Shown here piece by piece: positions 42,216-53,189 of a stretch of DNA of 64,000 bases (positions are counted from its first letter, which is position 1; each line of letters starts with the position of its first letter). Source of the stretch: Nematopogon swammerdamellus (Eukaryota > Arthropoda > Insecta > Lepidoptera > Adelidae); the NCBI GenBank assembly GCA_946902875.1, contig OX336345.1, positions 22,165,395 to 22,229,394 on the forward strand, given 5' to 3'. The notes beneath the pieces were generated by a model. That model was not told where the DNA came from. It was given only the letters and a program-made list of their open reading frames with translations, and searched no databases. The translations under genes were made by a program, and so were the position numbers.

Positions 42216-42591
42216 GTCCGACTTCCAAACTCTTCTAAACGTTCTTGCTTGTGAGTATGTATTATGTATTTGAAAATCCAAACCAAAAATCAATCACAAC
42301 ACAATGAAATGGTTTGAAATTAGGCAGCTGCATTTTGATGTTATTAAACATAAGTTTACTCAGATGGATTTTTTCAGAACATTGTCAGACACACATTGTG
42401 TCAATGTCCAAAGAGAATATAACCACAGATTACCAATATATATGAATATAACCACTTCAATGTAAAATTTTTTATTTGACATCTCTTTTGCTCTTCAGAC
42501 TTCTCCGCTGCCAGCATCTATTGATTCTATATTATTTACATTTATAAAATTTCCCGGTTCTGAATTATCCCAGATATGTGTAGGTTAGGTA
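42216..42591. other. AT-rich noncoding stretch
   Basis: No gene, tRNA or clear repeat is recognised. Confidence 0.4.
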
Positions 42592-42874
42592 GAGAGCGTT
42601 TCAACTAAATCTTCCCTTCGCCGTTATGTTGGATCCACTGTTAGTGTCACTGTCAGTGCTTAAATTCGTGTTGCCAAATTGTGAAGATTATATTACCTAA
42701 TAATGTAATCGGTATTTACCGTATAATAAATACGGTACATACCGACATAATAAATACGGTACATACCGATAATTACGGGTAAATCTGTACACCTAGCAAC
42801 CCTCAACGCTGTTTTGACAGATAGACAGTGGAGCCAACATAACGGCGAAGGGAAGATTTAGTTGAAACGCTCTC
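42592..42874. mobile_element. 283-bp MITE with ~48-bp inverted ends, TA-flanked
   Basis: gagagcgtttcaactaaatc at 42592 is inverted to end at 42874, with matching through cttcgccgttatgttgg. TA flanks both ends. The interior contains three copies of a taataaatacggtacatacc-like word, suggesting a short internal repeat. Confidence 0.88.
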
Positions 42875-42885
42875 TAAGTATGTAT

Positions 42886-43004
42886 TCTCAAATCAAAACA
42901 AACGTGCAGCTCGCACAACAACATTTTATGGCTTAGTGAAGGGAGTTTCCCTTCAGTGAGCCATACAACTTTATTATGCGAACTGCACGTTTGTTTTGAT
43001 TTGA
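42886..43004. repeat. Near-perfect palindrome, ~58-bp arms
   Basis: caaatcaaaacaaacgtgca at 42889 is inverted to end near 43002, and the arms meet at 42943/42947 (gaaggga-gttt-cccttc). Arm differences are few. It lies 12 bp from the preceding MITE. Confidence 0.88.
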
Positions 43005-43049
43005 GTATAGTTTTGTATGTTGTCAAGCAAGACTGTGTGCAGTCACATT

Positions 43050-43305
43050 TTTTTCTCCTTAATGACCGCAGGTGGTTTTTTTATGCCACTTAATGTGTGG
43101 CAAGGGCGGGCTTATTGCCTTAGGCAATTTCCTCCAGTCAACCGGATGGACCTACATTTTTACATGAAATCCGAATCATGGAGCAGTGGTTGAAGGTGTG
43201 CACGTTTCCAATCAGAAAAAACTCATTGGTACACGCCGGTTGGATTCGAACCTCGGACTCGCAAGAGAAGCCGACGACGCCCTGGCCACTCGGCCACCCG
43301 CCGCC
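43050..43305 (-). mobile_element. tRNA-derived SINE
   Basis: On the minus strand the head reads gtggccgagtggccagggcg...gaggttcgaatcc (43305-43240), a Ser/Leu-like tRNA relic with perfect A and B boxes. The body includes attgcctaaggcaataagcc (43110-43130 region) and ends in an A/C-rich part near 43060. No full tRNA fold is kept. Confidence 0.7.
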
Positions 43306-43768
43306 TTGATGGTCTGTGACATAGGATCATGAATCCTCCTTACTAAAAATACAAAGGCAAAAAAAAAACTAAACAATCTATACAGTTAAATACAAATTAA
43401 ATGCTTTTCGTTGGTAAGCGCATGACTTGAGAACGGCTCGATCGATTTGGCTAATGTTTTTTTTTAATGTTCGTAATACAAGATATGTTCCTCACACTAC
43501 AAACCTGAGAGGGCACTCAAAAAAGCTCTATCACAATCGGTTTAAGACCGGTTTAAGCCTCGACGACACTTTCTCACTAACAGAGTAGTAGAATCTTGGA
43601 ACAGTCTACCCAGTTAAGTTGTAAATGCTGTCTCCGTGAATAGGTACTATTAAAAACAATCTGGACAATCATATAAAACAAAAACATTCTGGGCCCTAAG
43701 GGATGGAGAAGATGAGTACTATGGGGTTGATATTAACAAATTATTATTAAAAGCCATAAAAATAATTA
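43306..43768 (+). pseudogene. LINE ORF2 C-terminal remnant and flanks
   Basis: Plus-strand codons at about 43505-43690, with frame breaks and stops, give FLTNRVVESWNSLP and similar, the same C-terminal region as in the CR1-like LINE at 14270-18062 (FLSNRAVDMWTKLPEDVV). The upstream 43310-43500 part has the phrase acttgagaacggctcgatcg found in common lepidopteran repeats. Confidence 0.55.
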
Positions 43769-43777
43769 AAAAAGACA

Positions 43778-45064
43778 GGGTGAGGCCACCAGGATCCCCT
43801 AGAAGGATCCCCCAGGGGATCCTGGTGAACTCATCGGTTCATCAGGATCCCCTATAGGTAAAAGTAAGTTAAGTCGCTTTCACATTGAATATTTTTATAA
43901 ATACATAATGTCTCAGAAATTAAGAACCTTTTTTATTTATTTTCTCTGAGCATAATGTATACTATCCATAATACTATTTCATTGTTTCGATCTTAGAGGT
44001 TTTTTTTATTGGCCGTTAGCTACATACCATTTCTGTCATCATCAAGTATCTAGTACACAATATTTACAACATAAATATTTATAATATTATTTACTGTTTA
44101 CTTTATTATTTACAACACTTTTTTTTACTTTTTTGTTTTATTATTTACAACATAAATATTTACAATATTTATAATATATTATATATATAGGCCAGGATTA
44201 AGAAACATTAACAAACATGAAGTCACCAAAGTACCAGGGCAGCAGAAATTGAAAGGAGGTTTCCATAATTTTATATAAGTTAATCGCATAGAAATAACCT
44301 AAAAGTCAATGGTTAATCGCTATTATAATAATAATATCGATTAACTTATATAAAATTATGGAAACCTCCTTTCCATTTCTGCTGCCCTGGTACTTTAGAA
44401 CCGTTCCCAGTTTATTATGATTTTTTTATTGACGATGAAAGAGAACGGTGAAGGGCGCATAATATTTATGTCACATGTAATATGTTAAGTATAATATTAT
44501 TACCTCTCTTAGAAATCAATGTTTGATTTATAGTTTTCCCCGTGGACCCTCTAAATTCCACTCTTGCACACGACTGTACTTAATGGTAGTTGGAGCATGG
44601 CCATAGCATATACATTGTAAGTATCCCATGCTTCACCCAGGTGGAGAACCTAGGTGGAGCTCGGACCCAGACCCGCACGCTATCACCAAACGTAAAACAA
44701 TACTGTTTATTTCCGCAAAACGAAGAGACTGACGGCGAGCGCACATGTGCGTGTGCGCGGGAGAATGGGAGGGAAGGGGGGACGACATGGCTCCACGCGA
44801 TATCGGCCAATCACTGCAAGCTCATCTCCCGCCCGCCCCGCGCGCTCCTCAGAAATACAATCTTACTAACCACAATTAGTAAAATCATAATTTTACTAAT
44901 CTTAAGATAATACTGCGACATATATACTTATATGTATGTTATATTTTAGCACTATGTGAATGAGCCTTAACATTGCATATTCGGGTTTGGGGGATCCTGA
45001 TGAACCGATGAGTTCACCAGGATCCCCTGGGGGATCCTTCTAGGTGATCCTGGTGGCCTCACCC
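43778..45064. mobile_element. Mutator-like (MULE-type) non-autonomous element with 9-bp target duplication
   Basis: The ends GGGTGAGGCCACCAGGATC (43778) and their inverse (to 45064) match over about 75 bp with one or two mismatches. AAAAAGACA lies directly outside both ends (43769-43777 and 45065-45073), a 9-bp target duplication. Each terminal arm itself folds, since caccaggatcccc is followed by ggggatcctggtg within the arm. The interior (1.1 kb) has no transposase. It carries a second foldback (44228-44396) and a GC-rich patch near 44740-44860. A 9-bp duplication with long TIRs fits the Mutator superfamily. Confidence 0.8.
44228..44396. mobile_element. 169-bp foldback with 59-bp arms
   Basis: aaagtaccagggcagcagaa (44228) pairs with the inverse ending at 44396. 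Only one or two mismatches occur over 59 bp, with a 51-nt AT-rich loop. It is nested in the Mutator-like element. Confidence 0.88.
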
Positions 45065-45108
45065 AAAAAGACAAAACAAATCAAAAACAAAAACAAAATT
45101 ATATATAT

Positions 45109-45572
45109 GCAGGATGTCCCAAAACTCGACGTCCAAACGAGATGACGTGATAGCGGGGATCACTTCCAATCAGAATCACTTTTTCACTTTTCTGTAGTAC
45201 ATTTTTTAAAGTAAACTTCAATCAAAGTCAAGGCTTCATTGATGAATTACTGAAAAATTCAAATTGAAATAGGCCTTACTATGGGGAATAAGAAAGTATA
45301 TTTTATAAAAAACATTTTTTACACGAAGGTAACTACTACTACTACACTAATTTCAATAAAACCCCAAAAAATTAAATGAACCTCAGCTACGTGTAATTTT
45401 TTTAATGATTTTTTTTTTCGAAAATTGGGGTTGAAATTGGAAAAACTCTGAAAAAAAAACTTCTAAACGAATGAGAATTGGACAACTACATTATTATAGG
45501 TGATTCTGATTGGAAATGATCCCCGCTATCACATCATTTCGTTTGGACGTCGAGTTTTGGGACACCCTGTAT
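45109..45572. mobile_element. ~464-bp MITE with ~70-bp inverted ends (ggtgtccc type)
   Basis: caggatgtcccaaaactcga at the left end is inverted at the right (ttttgggacaccctgtata). Pairing runs through gatagcggggatca and caatcagaatcac. TA-rich flanks fit Tc1/mariner-type targets. A related single end lies at 60413-60449. Confidence 0.88.
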
Positions 45573-46223
45573 AATAGTAACTAAATAAGTTTTGTGATAT
45601 AGGCGCATCACCTAATAGCTGTTAGCCAAATAATAATAATATATAATGAAAGTAAATATATAATAATAATAGTCAACCAAATAAGGTTTTTAGAGAGTTT
45701 GACCTGTGAGCAAAAAGTAACGCAAAGCGAAGCTGCGGGCAAATGGTAGTTTTTTTAAAAAATAAAACACAAGATAATGAGATAAGATTTTATTTTACAA
45801 ATACTAAAATCAATACGCCAAATTATATCAAAATAAAATAAAACTGATAGCAAGTTTGTAAGTTGGTGCTAACGCTAAATCTAAAGTGAAGAGAGGTTTA
45901 TTTACATGTTCGCTCGACGCCTCCTTCGTGAACTCATTGACACATTCAACAAATTAACCCATTTAGGCAAATTATACTTTTCGTAAATAGTTAAAAATAA
46001 AATTAAGCATTACATAAGTTTCGCTTAAGAGTATATTTTGCTTCGATATGTCGGTCGCTTACTAACTACTAGTTAAGATATGTACAGAAATTCTTAGGGG
46101 GTTCATTCTTAGCAAAAAGGCACCGTATTGAGGTCGCTGAGTCAAATTACCTGGAACAATAGACAAAATCCAACATTATTACGTATACACACACCAAACT
46201 ATCACTGGGGCACTTTTGTTTTT
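45573..46223. other. AT-rich intergenic DNA, with a worn Helitron-like 3' end
   Basis: Bases 45715-45752 (gcgaagctgcgggcaaatgg) resemble the GC hairpin end of lepidopteran Helitrons, without the full CTAG. No gene is seen. Confidence 0.4.
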
Positions 46224-46270
46224 AGGGTTCCGTATCCGTTACGGGACCCTATTACTAAGCCAACGCCGTA

Positions 46271-46310
<40 letters not shown>

Positions 46311-46656
46311 CGTCCGTCCGTCCGTCCGTCCGTCCGTCCGTCCGTCCGTCCGTCCGTCCGACCGTCTGTCTGTCCGAGGGCTGTATCTCTTGAACCGTAA
46401 TAGGTAGCCCGTTGAAATTGTCACAGAATATGTGTTATTATGATATGATGGCCGGTATAACAACAAATAATAAAAATAAGAAAAAGTAAAAAATTCACGG
46501 GGTTCCCGTAGAACTATGAAGCATTTTAACTAATCATGACTTTGAACTAATATGAAGCATTTCATAACACGCCATAGATGGCGTGAGTGGCGCTAGCCAT
46601 GACATGGTTATACGGAACCCTCGGTGCGCGAGTTCGACTCGCACTTGGCCGTTTTA
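46224..46656. mobile_element. Dispersed repeat with agggttccg ends and (TCTG)n/(TCCG)n core
   Basis: It starts agggttccgtatccgttacg and ends tcgactcgcacttggccgtt, the two ends of an abundant lepidopteran repeat family (compare the inverted end at 11583-11636). Bases 46267-46378 are an uninterrupted tetranucleotide microsatellite that shifts from TCTG to TCCG units. This explains the open Ser/Arg/Val-rich frames there. Confidence 0.75.
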
Positions 46657-46781
46657 CTTGACCCTCGGCACGTGAACAAAGTTCACTTGACCACTTTTTT
46701 TTTTGTTACTTTGATTAGACTACTTAGATTCATTTCAGTAATATACGTTTGAGGAAGTATGAAAGTAAAGATATTTGTGAC
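46657..46781. other. Short noncoding spacer
   Basis: AT-rich, no feature seen. Confidence 0.4.
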
Positions 46782-47329
46782 TATACAAGGTGTAAAAACG
46801 GCGAGTACATTAAATTTAGGAAATGATTATTGGGATCAAGAGTAACAAAAAAGTCAAGTAACTTTTTTCAGAATTCCCTTTAAATAAAAAGTTACAGTTT
46901 TCATACAAACTAATTGATTATTTTAGTGTAAAAATGATCTAATGACAACAGGGCGGCGCGGAGGGGGGAAGAGCGGGTGAGACGTGAGCGCCTCGGACTC
47001 GGACGGAGGTGTTGGCGGGAGGGGCGGGAGTTAGCTTTGTGAGTGGAGGACTGGATGTGTGAAGGCAAATAGACGCAACTTAAGTTGCGGCTTTTTGGCT
47101 TTATATGGCTCAATGCATTCGTATGAGGGTATTATATCCACCCATACAAATATTTTCTTCTATCTCTTTTTATTTACGAGATACCAACAATCACAAAGCC
47201 GCAACTCAGTAGAAAAATTAAAATTGTATTGGCAAACAGCATTCTTTTAAATTGCTGCGATTTGCTACGATACAACTAAAACGTGCGGCCGTGTGCCGTG
47301 ATAGTGCTGCTAGTGCGGGACGTGGCGAA

Positions 47330-49105
47330 TGCTGTCCGGCCCACTCGCCTTCCTGGTGTCTACGGAGAGAAGCTCCGCCCGCACACCATCCATAACTAGC
47401 TGTGAGAACTCCGCGGCATGGAGTTCTCACAGCTAGTTATGGATGGAGCGATGGCACCCCCATCATCCAGGTTAGAGTTCCTCGCAAAGAGAGACACCCG
47501 TAAGTCGGCCTTCTCCCCTGCGGAGTGAGTAAGTGAGCCCCCAGGACATTTCAGAGGCGGAAGTGAGGAGCGGCAGAATTTCGACTCGACAGATTTTGTG
47601 AGAGACCAAAACTCACGGCTCCCAGTTGGGTGCTGGTGCAGGCTGTCGCCAACTCTGCCGATATGCTCGAATTTAGCCCTGGCAATAGCTCTCTTGCAGG
47701 GTCTGGAGAGGCGGTTGTATTCTTTCTTCATTTCGGAGATGTTAGAATCAACTCTGGCACGAGCGCACGACCATGCACGGCAAGCTGCACCATTAGCTGC
47801 GACAGCATCGGCACAGTCGCGGCTGACCCAGGGCTGGCTCTTACCACCAAGGCGGACGGGGGCACTAGGAATGAACATTTCCATTCCCCCCAGAACTACC
47901 TCGGCGACGGCATTGGCGGATTCTGACGGATCGTCCGAACTAAAGCAAAGCTCTCTCCATGGGTAGGATGCATAGTTTTCTCGCATCCCATCCCAATCTG
48001 CTGACGCGTAGTGCCAAATTCGAAGCGTTCCTGCAGTACGGAACTGAAGAGGCGAAGATGGCACCGTGGACTCCACTAGACAGTGGTTAGAGGAGCCAAG
48101 AGGAGCGCTCACTGTGACTTTATATCCAGCAGGGTTCGTTGTCAGCAGAAGATCCAGCAGAGAGGGTTCATGACCGTCAATATTTGGTATTCTGGTCGGT
48201 TGGTTTACCAGTTGAGACAGGTCATGGGTCAGGGCGAAGTGGTAGGCGGCTCTCCCCGCGAAGTCAGTTCTCCCAGAGCCTAGCCACACCTCGTGGTGGG
48301 CATTAAAATCTCCAAGCAGAATCATATCCGCGGAGGGAAACGGCACTTGCACTTCGTCTGCCGCTCTACTCAAGTGCTCGAATAATCGAGCTGTCCCCGC
48401 ATCGCCAGAGTGCGACCTGTAAAGACAGGCGTACACTCGCGACACCGTCCCCAAGTCCACATGAACCCACAGCACAGAAAGCTCAGGGCCCTCCAGGCAG
48501 CGCAGGCGACGACAGCAAATATCCGCCCTGACAAACAGGCAAACCCCAGCTCGAGGTTAGAAGGCTTCTTCCAGGGTGTAGCCGGGGTATTGCAAGTAAG
48601 ATGTATCGGCAGGGCAAGATATTTTCATTTTTGTCAGGAAAAGTAAAGCCGGCTTCGCCGTCTATAGGTGATGGTGGACGCCATTCAGGTTTGAGTGCAA
48701 CCCCCGCACGTTGGTCATGTCGACACAAAAATAGGTGGGAATGTGCACCGCTGTATGTACTTTATTTCTTTTTCTTTGTGCTGCCATGTTGTTTTTTGAG
48801 AGGGGGAGATAAATATGAAGAGCGGTCACGGCAAATTTGCGGGTAAAGCGCAGCTCCTAACTTCAGCACCATCTGTTCAGGTTGCTGGTGCACTGCCACG
48901 GAAGACGGAAGGGCCCCAGTCTCCCCCGGAAGTGGCCGCCGGGACCCCTACTCCGGGATTATGCGCCGGTTGACCAGGGCAGCCTCTTGCGTTGGTTAGA
49001 CGCGATTGGGCCCCTATACTACCCGGCGGGTGGTCAGCGGAATAACCGTTTCACCGGGTCTCCCTGCCAACCGTGTCGATGCATTACTCCCGAACAACTT
49101 TTGTC
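47330..49105 (-). mobile_element. I/jockey-like LINE, copy B, endonuclease and linker only
   Basis: The endonuclease ORF is open from 48475 to 47396: LWVHVDLGTVSRVYACLYRS, MILLGDFNAHHEVWLGSGRT, LVNQPTRIPNIDGHEPSLLD and LGSSNHCLVESTVP, followed by the WVSRDCADAVAANGAACRAW linker. The 5' leader with gaagtggccgccgggacccc (plus strand) is at 48925-49105. The RT domain is missing. It is clearly the same family as copy A (18529-20845) and keeps a longer open frame. Near its left end the sequence turns into a perfect palindrome (47386-47446). Confidence 0.88.
47386..47446. repeat. Perfect palindrome, 27-bp arms, 7-nt loop
   Basis: ccatccataactagctgtga... (47386-47412) is followed by loop gcggcat and the exact inverse (47420-47446). 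In LINE copy A the matching sequence is not palindromic, so the inverted copy was made here. Confidence 0.95.
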
Positions 49106-49615
49106 CAAACATCCTTACAGTAAAGAGTGCTCTGGCTAATAGCAGCAATTTATATTGCTGCCATTTGCCAAAATAAATGCAAAGTATTCCTCAAAATTTG
49201 TCGCGGCAAAAGACATTTTACTCAATAACATTTAAATTACTTATATATTTATCAAAAAATATGCTGAGTCAGTAAGATATACGTTTATTCTTTCATATAA
49301 ATCTAAATTCTCTCACATAAGTTATTCAGAAACTGAGAAAAAGGAAAAAAACCTTAAAAATCTTTAAACGCGTTTATCTCAAAATGAGGTTTTCCAACTT
49401 GCGTCCATTTGCCTTTACACATTAGGTCGGCAAGCGGAGGGTGCGCAGCGGCAACAACGCGTTAAATTACACTAGACGTAAACATACATTTCAAAAATTC
49501 ATATCTCGAAAACTAGACACTTTAGAAGAAAAACTTAATTTGATTTTTTGTCTAGGAAAAACATGAGGATTACGCTGGCGAAATTAATGTACTCGCCGTT
49601 TTAACACCCTGTATA

Positions 49616-51056
49616 GCCAGCAGTCGCGACTCCTGGTCCTGAATATTGGGTTGGCTCTGGCTAAGGAATTATTTTTTTCATAATTTCATAACTTAGGTAC
49701 CTACGCGTTAATTTATTTCTACAACAATGAGTTCAAAAACTGAAAGACGATTACGATATAGATAGTTTATAATATTTAGTTTAAATGATTAATTTTTCTC
49801 ACTTACGATTAATTTGTCTGTAGATAGGTACCTACTGGTTGTGTCAAAGCAGTCGAGTTGCAGCCGACAACAGCGACGTCTCCTCTGGCACGACGACGAC
49901 GAGACAGGCATACAAGCTTGAATTGTTACATTTTATTTGTACACTCGTTTGTACATGAAGTCCACTCTTCGTTCCCAAGACAAGAAATTTTCGATGACTC
50001 GATCGTGAAAATCTTCTTTCTTCCTCAATTTTCTTAGCAACTTCTTTTCCACAGATAAGAGTGCCAAATTACTGAGCCTCTCTTGTCCTTGAGTGCTCCG
50101 TAGATAGCTCGGTAGGAGTTTGCCATTATAATTACCAATAAATCACTTTAATTTACAACACTGCACAGGATTCATCCAAACAAAGTCCATACCTACATAA
50201 CGGAATATATGCAGCTATCAACTCGCGCACACAACACACCTAGCCTAGCTCGCTATAATAGTCGCATCGCATCGCACGTCGCACAGCACAAGAATACTCG
50301 TCGTGTGGTCGCAGCGCGCACACACCCGCACACGTAACACACACACCTAGCTCGCTCGCTAGTCGCTCTACTCGCTACCGCGTCACTAAATGCACTCCCC
50401 GCTGCGCCAACTCGAAAGGCTGAGCAGCGGGTCTGCGCGGGACGGGGGGGACATTCGGCCGCTTCCGCCTTGTATGGAATACGATGGCGCTTCAAAATGT
50501 AGCCAACCGGCCAATGAATGCCTTGATGTGTCGTCATTCGTCGTCGCCCGCGTTTGACGCGCGCGAAATTTCAAATTATGTAACGGGTACGGGATTGACG
50601 TTTTATCTTATTAATCGTGGGTTGATATAAATAATATATCATATGATATAAATAATTTAAACTCCGATATTTTTTCACATTTATTTTAGCTTGATACTTC
50701 TGTAGTAATGGTGTCATTCATTTTATTTAGTTTGGCGGCGCCAACCTCGCCAACTGAAAGGAGTCGCCGCTGATAGCCAGTGAATTAGGATAAAGTGAGT
50801 TGGTTCCGTTTTGTTTTTTAACAAATTTAACAGAATGCAAAAAATTATGTTAAGCTAAATGTGCCCAGGTACATGGTTCTTTTTTATTTAACAATAACAT
50901 TATACTTTCCAAGAAAGAACCTTTTAAGAAAAGGGACCACTTTTATCAGCCATTCAAATAATATCATAAAATTTTATTATAAAATTTCAATATAAAATCA
51001 AATCCTGTCATAGTGTACACAGACACATTCCGCAAACTAAAATTTAACAAAGGAGG
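49616..51056. other. Intergenic, no gene seen
   Basis: Mixed sequence. It includes a cluster of tcgca-type steps (50262-50300) and a GC-rich stretch near 50400-50460. No splice-bounded exon or transposon protein is recognised. Confidence 0.4.
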
Positions 51057-51428
51057 ATGGGCAAAAAGTATATCCAAAGCATCAGGTTGTATATCCCGCG
51101 GAAGTGTGGGGGTCGACGTATGTTAAATGCCAAGAACATGCACAACCGCGAGGTTTGCAATCTCCGTCAGTACTTTTTGGAAAAGACTGATGTTTGTGAG
51201 ATGCACCGCGATGTCGCCACCAGCTTTAAAGGTCTTACCCCGCTGGGCATGGGAAAAGAGAACTCGCGGAAGCCAGTTGTACTTAGCACTGAGGACCGCA
51301 TGGAAGTATGGAAAGACAAGGCTTTGCACGGTAGGTACTTCCGGTATCTCACGGGACCGGATGTACATGCGCGTCGTTTGACACCTAATGGGTGGCTCGG
51401 CGCCATATGTCGCGCTAACAATAAATAA
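51057..51428 (+). pseudogene. LINE ORF2 C-terminal fragment, R2/Dong-like or similar
   Basis: The open frame reads IRLYIPRKCGGRRMLNAKNM, HNREVCNLRQYFLEKTDVCE, then STEDRMEVWKDKALHGRYF. The (L)YIPRK-GGRGL-type motif after the RT domain is typical of R2/R4/Dong-like LINEs and relatives in arthropods; here the final G is changed. No RT catalytic motif lies upstream, so this is a fragment. The clade is not certain. Confidence 0.6.
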
Positions 51429-51465
51429 AAACTTATTATCTGGACTGTTTGTGACAATGCGCACA

Positions 51466-51522
51466 AATACCGCCCGCGGGCCGCATGCGGTTCGCGGGCC
51501 GCGGTTTGAGGACCACTGGTAT
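51466..51522. mobile_element. Single hAT-like terminal end
   Basis: gcggtttgaggaccactgg on the plus strand is the inverse of a CAGTGGTCCTCAAACCGC end, a common hAT-type terminus with GC-rich subterminal repeats (ccgcgggccgcatgcgg). The partner end was not found in the window. Confidence 0.5.
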
Positions 51523-51639
51523 AGCTGGATTAATAAAGTGTTCACAGTTTTAAGATAAATCTATCGTTAAACGGTCCTATGATTATACATGAACGATTTT
51601 AGAACTTAGTGGCAAGGCGTCTATCCGACATACAACTTG

Positions 51640-52045
51640 GCCGACTAGGAAATGCTCCAAGGTGAGGGCAGGCAACCAAGGTTTTTTTATGAAGTAGGTT
51701 ATGAGAACTATCGAATGGTGTGATCATCTTGGTACTCGATGACGTAAATTTGACAATTTTTCACCACTCTTAAATTTGCCCGACTGCAAAAACTGCCAAG
51801 GTAGGACGAGGCAGCCTAGTATTTTTGTGCTCTTCTTGATGAGCTTTATCGAATGTATCAGGTCTCCAGTTGGTACTCGATGACGTAAATTGCACCAAAA
51901 AAATGACATGTTTAATTACCTTCTACACAAAACGTGCCAGGATTTGCTCAGGCAAGTCAGGCAACCCTGTATATTTAAGATGCCTATCCTATTCTAGACC
52001 ACCACAAACTGATCCCATCTTGGTACTCGATGACGTTGGTTTTTT
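51640..52045. repeat. Degenerate ~145-bp tandem array with a conserved core
   Basis: TTGGTACTCGATGACGT occurs at 51729, 51870 and 52020 (spacing 141 and 150). Between cores each unit keeps a gcca-ggt..aggca(g/a)cc word, but the rest is strongly diverged. At least two and a half units are visible. Confidence 0.75.
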
Positions 52046-53189
52046 CCAGTGCGCTCTCGTACTAAGTCGTCGGTACAAGCAAACTTGGTGCATCGCCATC
52101 AACTGGGGGTACACTTCAACAAAGTGGATGAGGGCGTTATAGGCGTGTGCCGAGGTGTGTTAGGGTTCAAAGCCCCCAAAACAAAACAAAAATTCCTTGG
52201 TAGGTACGTGTATTTTTTTAAGTGCAATATTCATTACATATTAATTTTTTGCACACTAACAAGGCATGCAATGGTTCGACCACCTAGAACATTTTCTAAG
52301 CTCGTTCCAGTATTAGAATTTTCTTTGATCAAATCTCTCCTGACGACTCGTCTCGGTTGGTACCACCGCACCGCATGAAAGGTGCGTCGTATATAATAAT
52401 TCGTATTTTCCGTCCAGCTCAGTGTGGCCGACAGGACCATAGGGAAGCACCGAAGTGGCACCAAGTTCACCCAGGCATTATGGGCTGACATCACGGATGT
52501 TGTAAGTAATGTAGCGAACAGTGTGTTTCCATAAAAGAACATGGAGTTTAATGGTAATCCCCTCGCTACACCCCGCACTGGCGACACATGTTTTAGCAGA
52601 AAATATAGCTAGCAAAAATTCCTATGTACTCTTCTCCTTGAGTCTAAAGGCTCAAACACCTTTGCATTCCTTGCATGGCGTTCAGTGTTGTTTATATTTT
52701 GAGTTCTTTCACACCCAATAAATACCTAGTGCTAAAATTTTAAATGATCTGAAAACATGAATGCTGAAGGCATTCCAAGAATGCTTGCACGTGTGACATA
52801 AACCTGCTAAACAATGTTCCCCTTTCAATTACTGTTCCAACGCCCGATGTTTCTAATAAAAAACGCAGTATTTAGGTATTGTGATAAGGGTAGATTGTGT
52901 GAGCACCTTCGTCATTTCATCGCTCACTTGACCTGATAGCTCACATGCTTATGGCTCCAGTTTTACATTGTAGATGAGCAGGCAGAAATGAGTGATTCTC
53001 AGCAGGATAATTTTGAACTGTCTCTTTGTATGAATGAATGTAGGTATCCAAAATGGCATGCGTGCAATGTCTCTGCATGATGTATCGAGTGAACTGTTCC
53101 AGCCCAATATATTAGGTACTATTAACTTCCTAATGTTAGTCACAATGAGATTAATCGTGAACGAGTGTTGAAGCGAGAGAATAACAAAC
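52046..53189. other. Intron or intergenic DNA, with a SINE body copy
   Basis: Bases 52353-52540 are a 5'-truncated copy of the 5S-like SINE (ggttggtaccaccgcaccg to gtttccataaaag). The remaining sequence has no recognised feature. Confidence 0.55.

Larger units (their letters stand above)
46782..49615. mobile_element. 2.83-kb TA-flanked TIR element that carries LINE copy B
   Basis: The left end tatacaaggtgtaaaaacgg and the right end (inverse, ttaacaccctgtata, to 49615) match over about 32 bp, including cggcgagtacattaa. TA lies at both borders, as for Tc1/mariner-type elements. No transposase is seen. About 1.8 kb in the middle is the LINE copy B, so the original element was roughly 1 kb. Confidence 0.7.

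Noticed and set aside
44580..44910. Opposed frames over the GC-rich patch, as a possible gene
   Set aside because: They lie within the Mutator-like element, overlap on both strands and show no motif; probably a GC-content effect.
46128..46466. Open frames rich in Cys/Leu/Ser/Val or Arg/Thr/Asp repeats
   Set aside because: They are direct translations of the TCTG/TCCG microsatellite.
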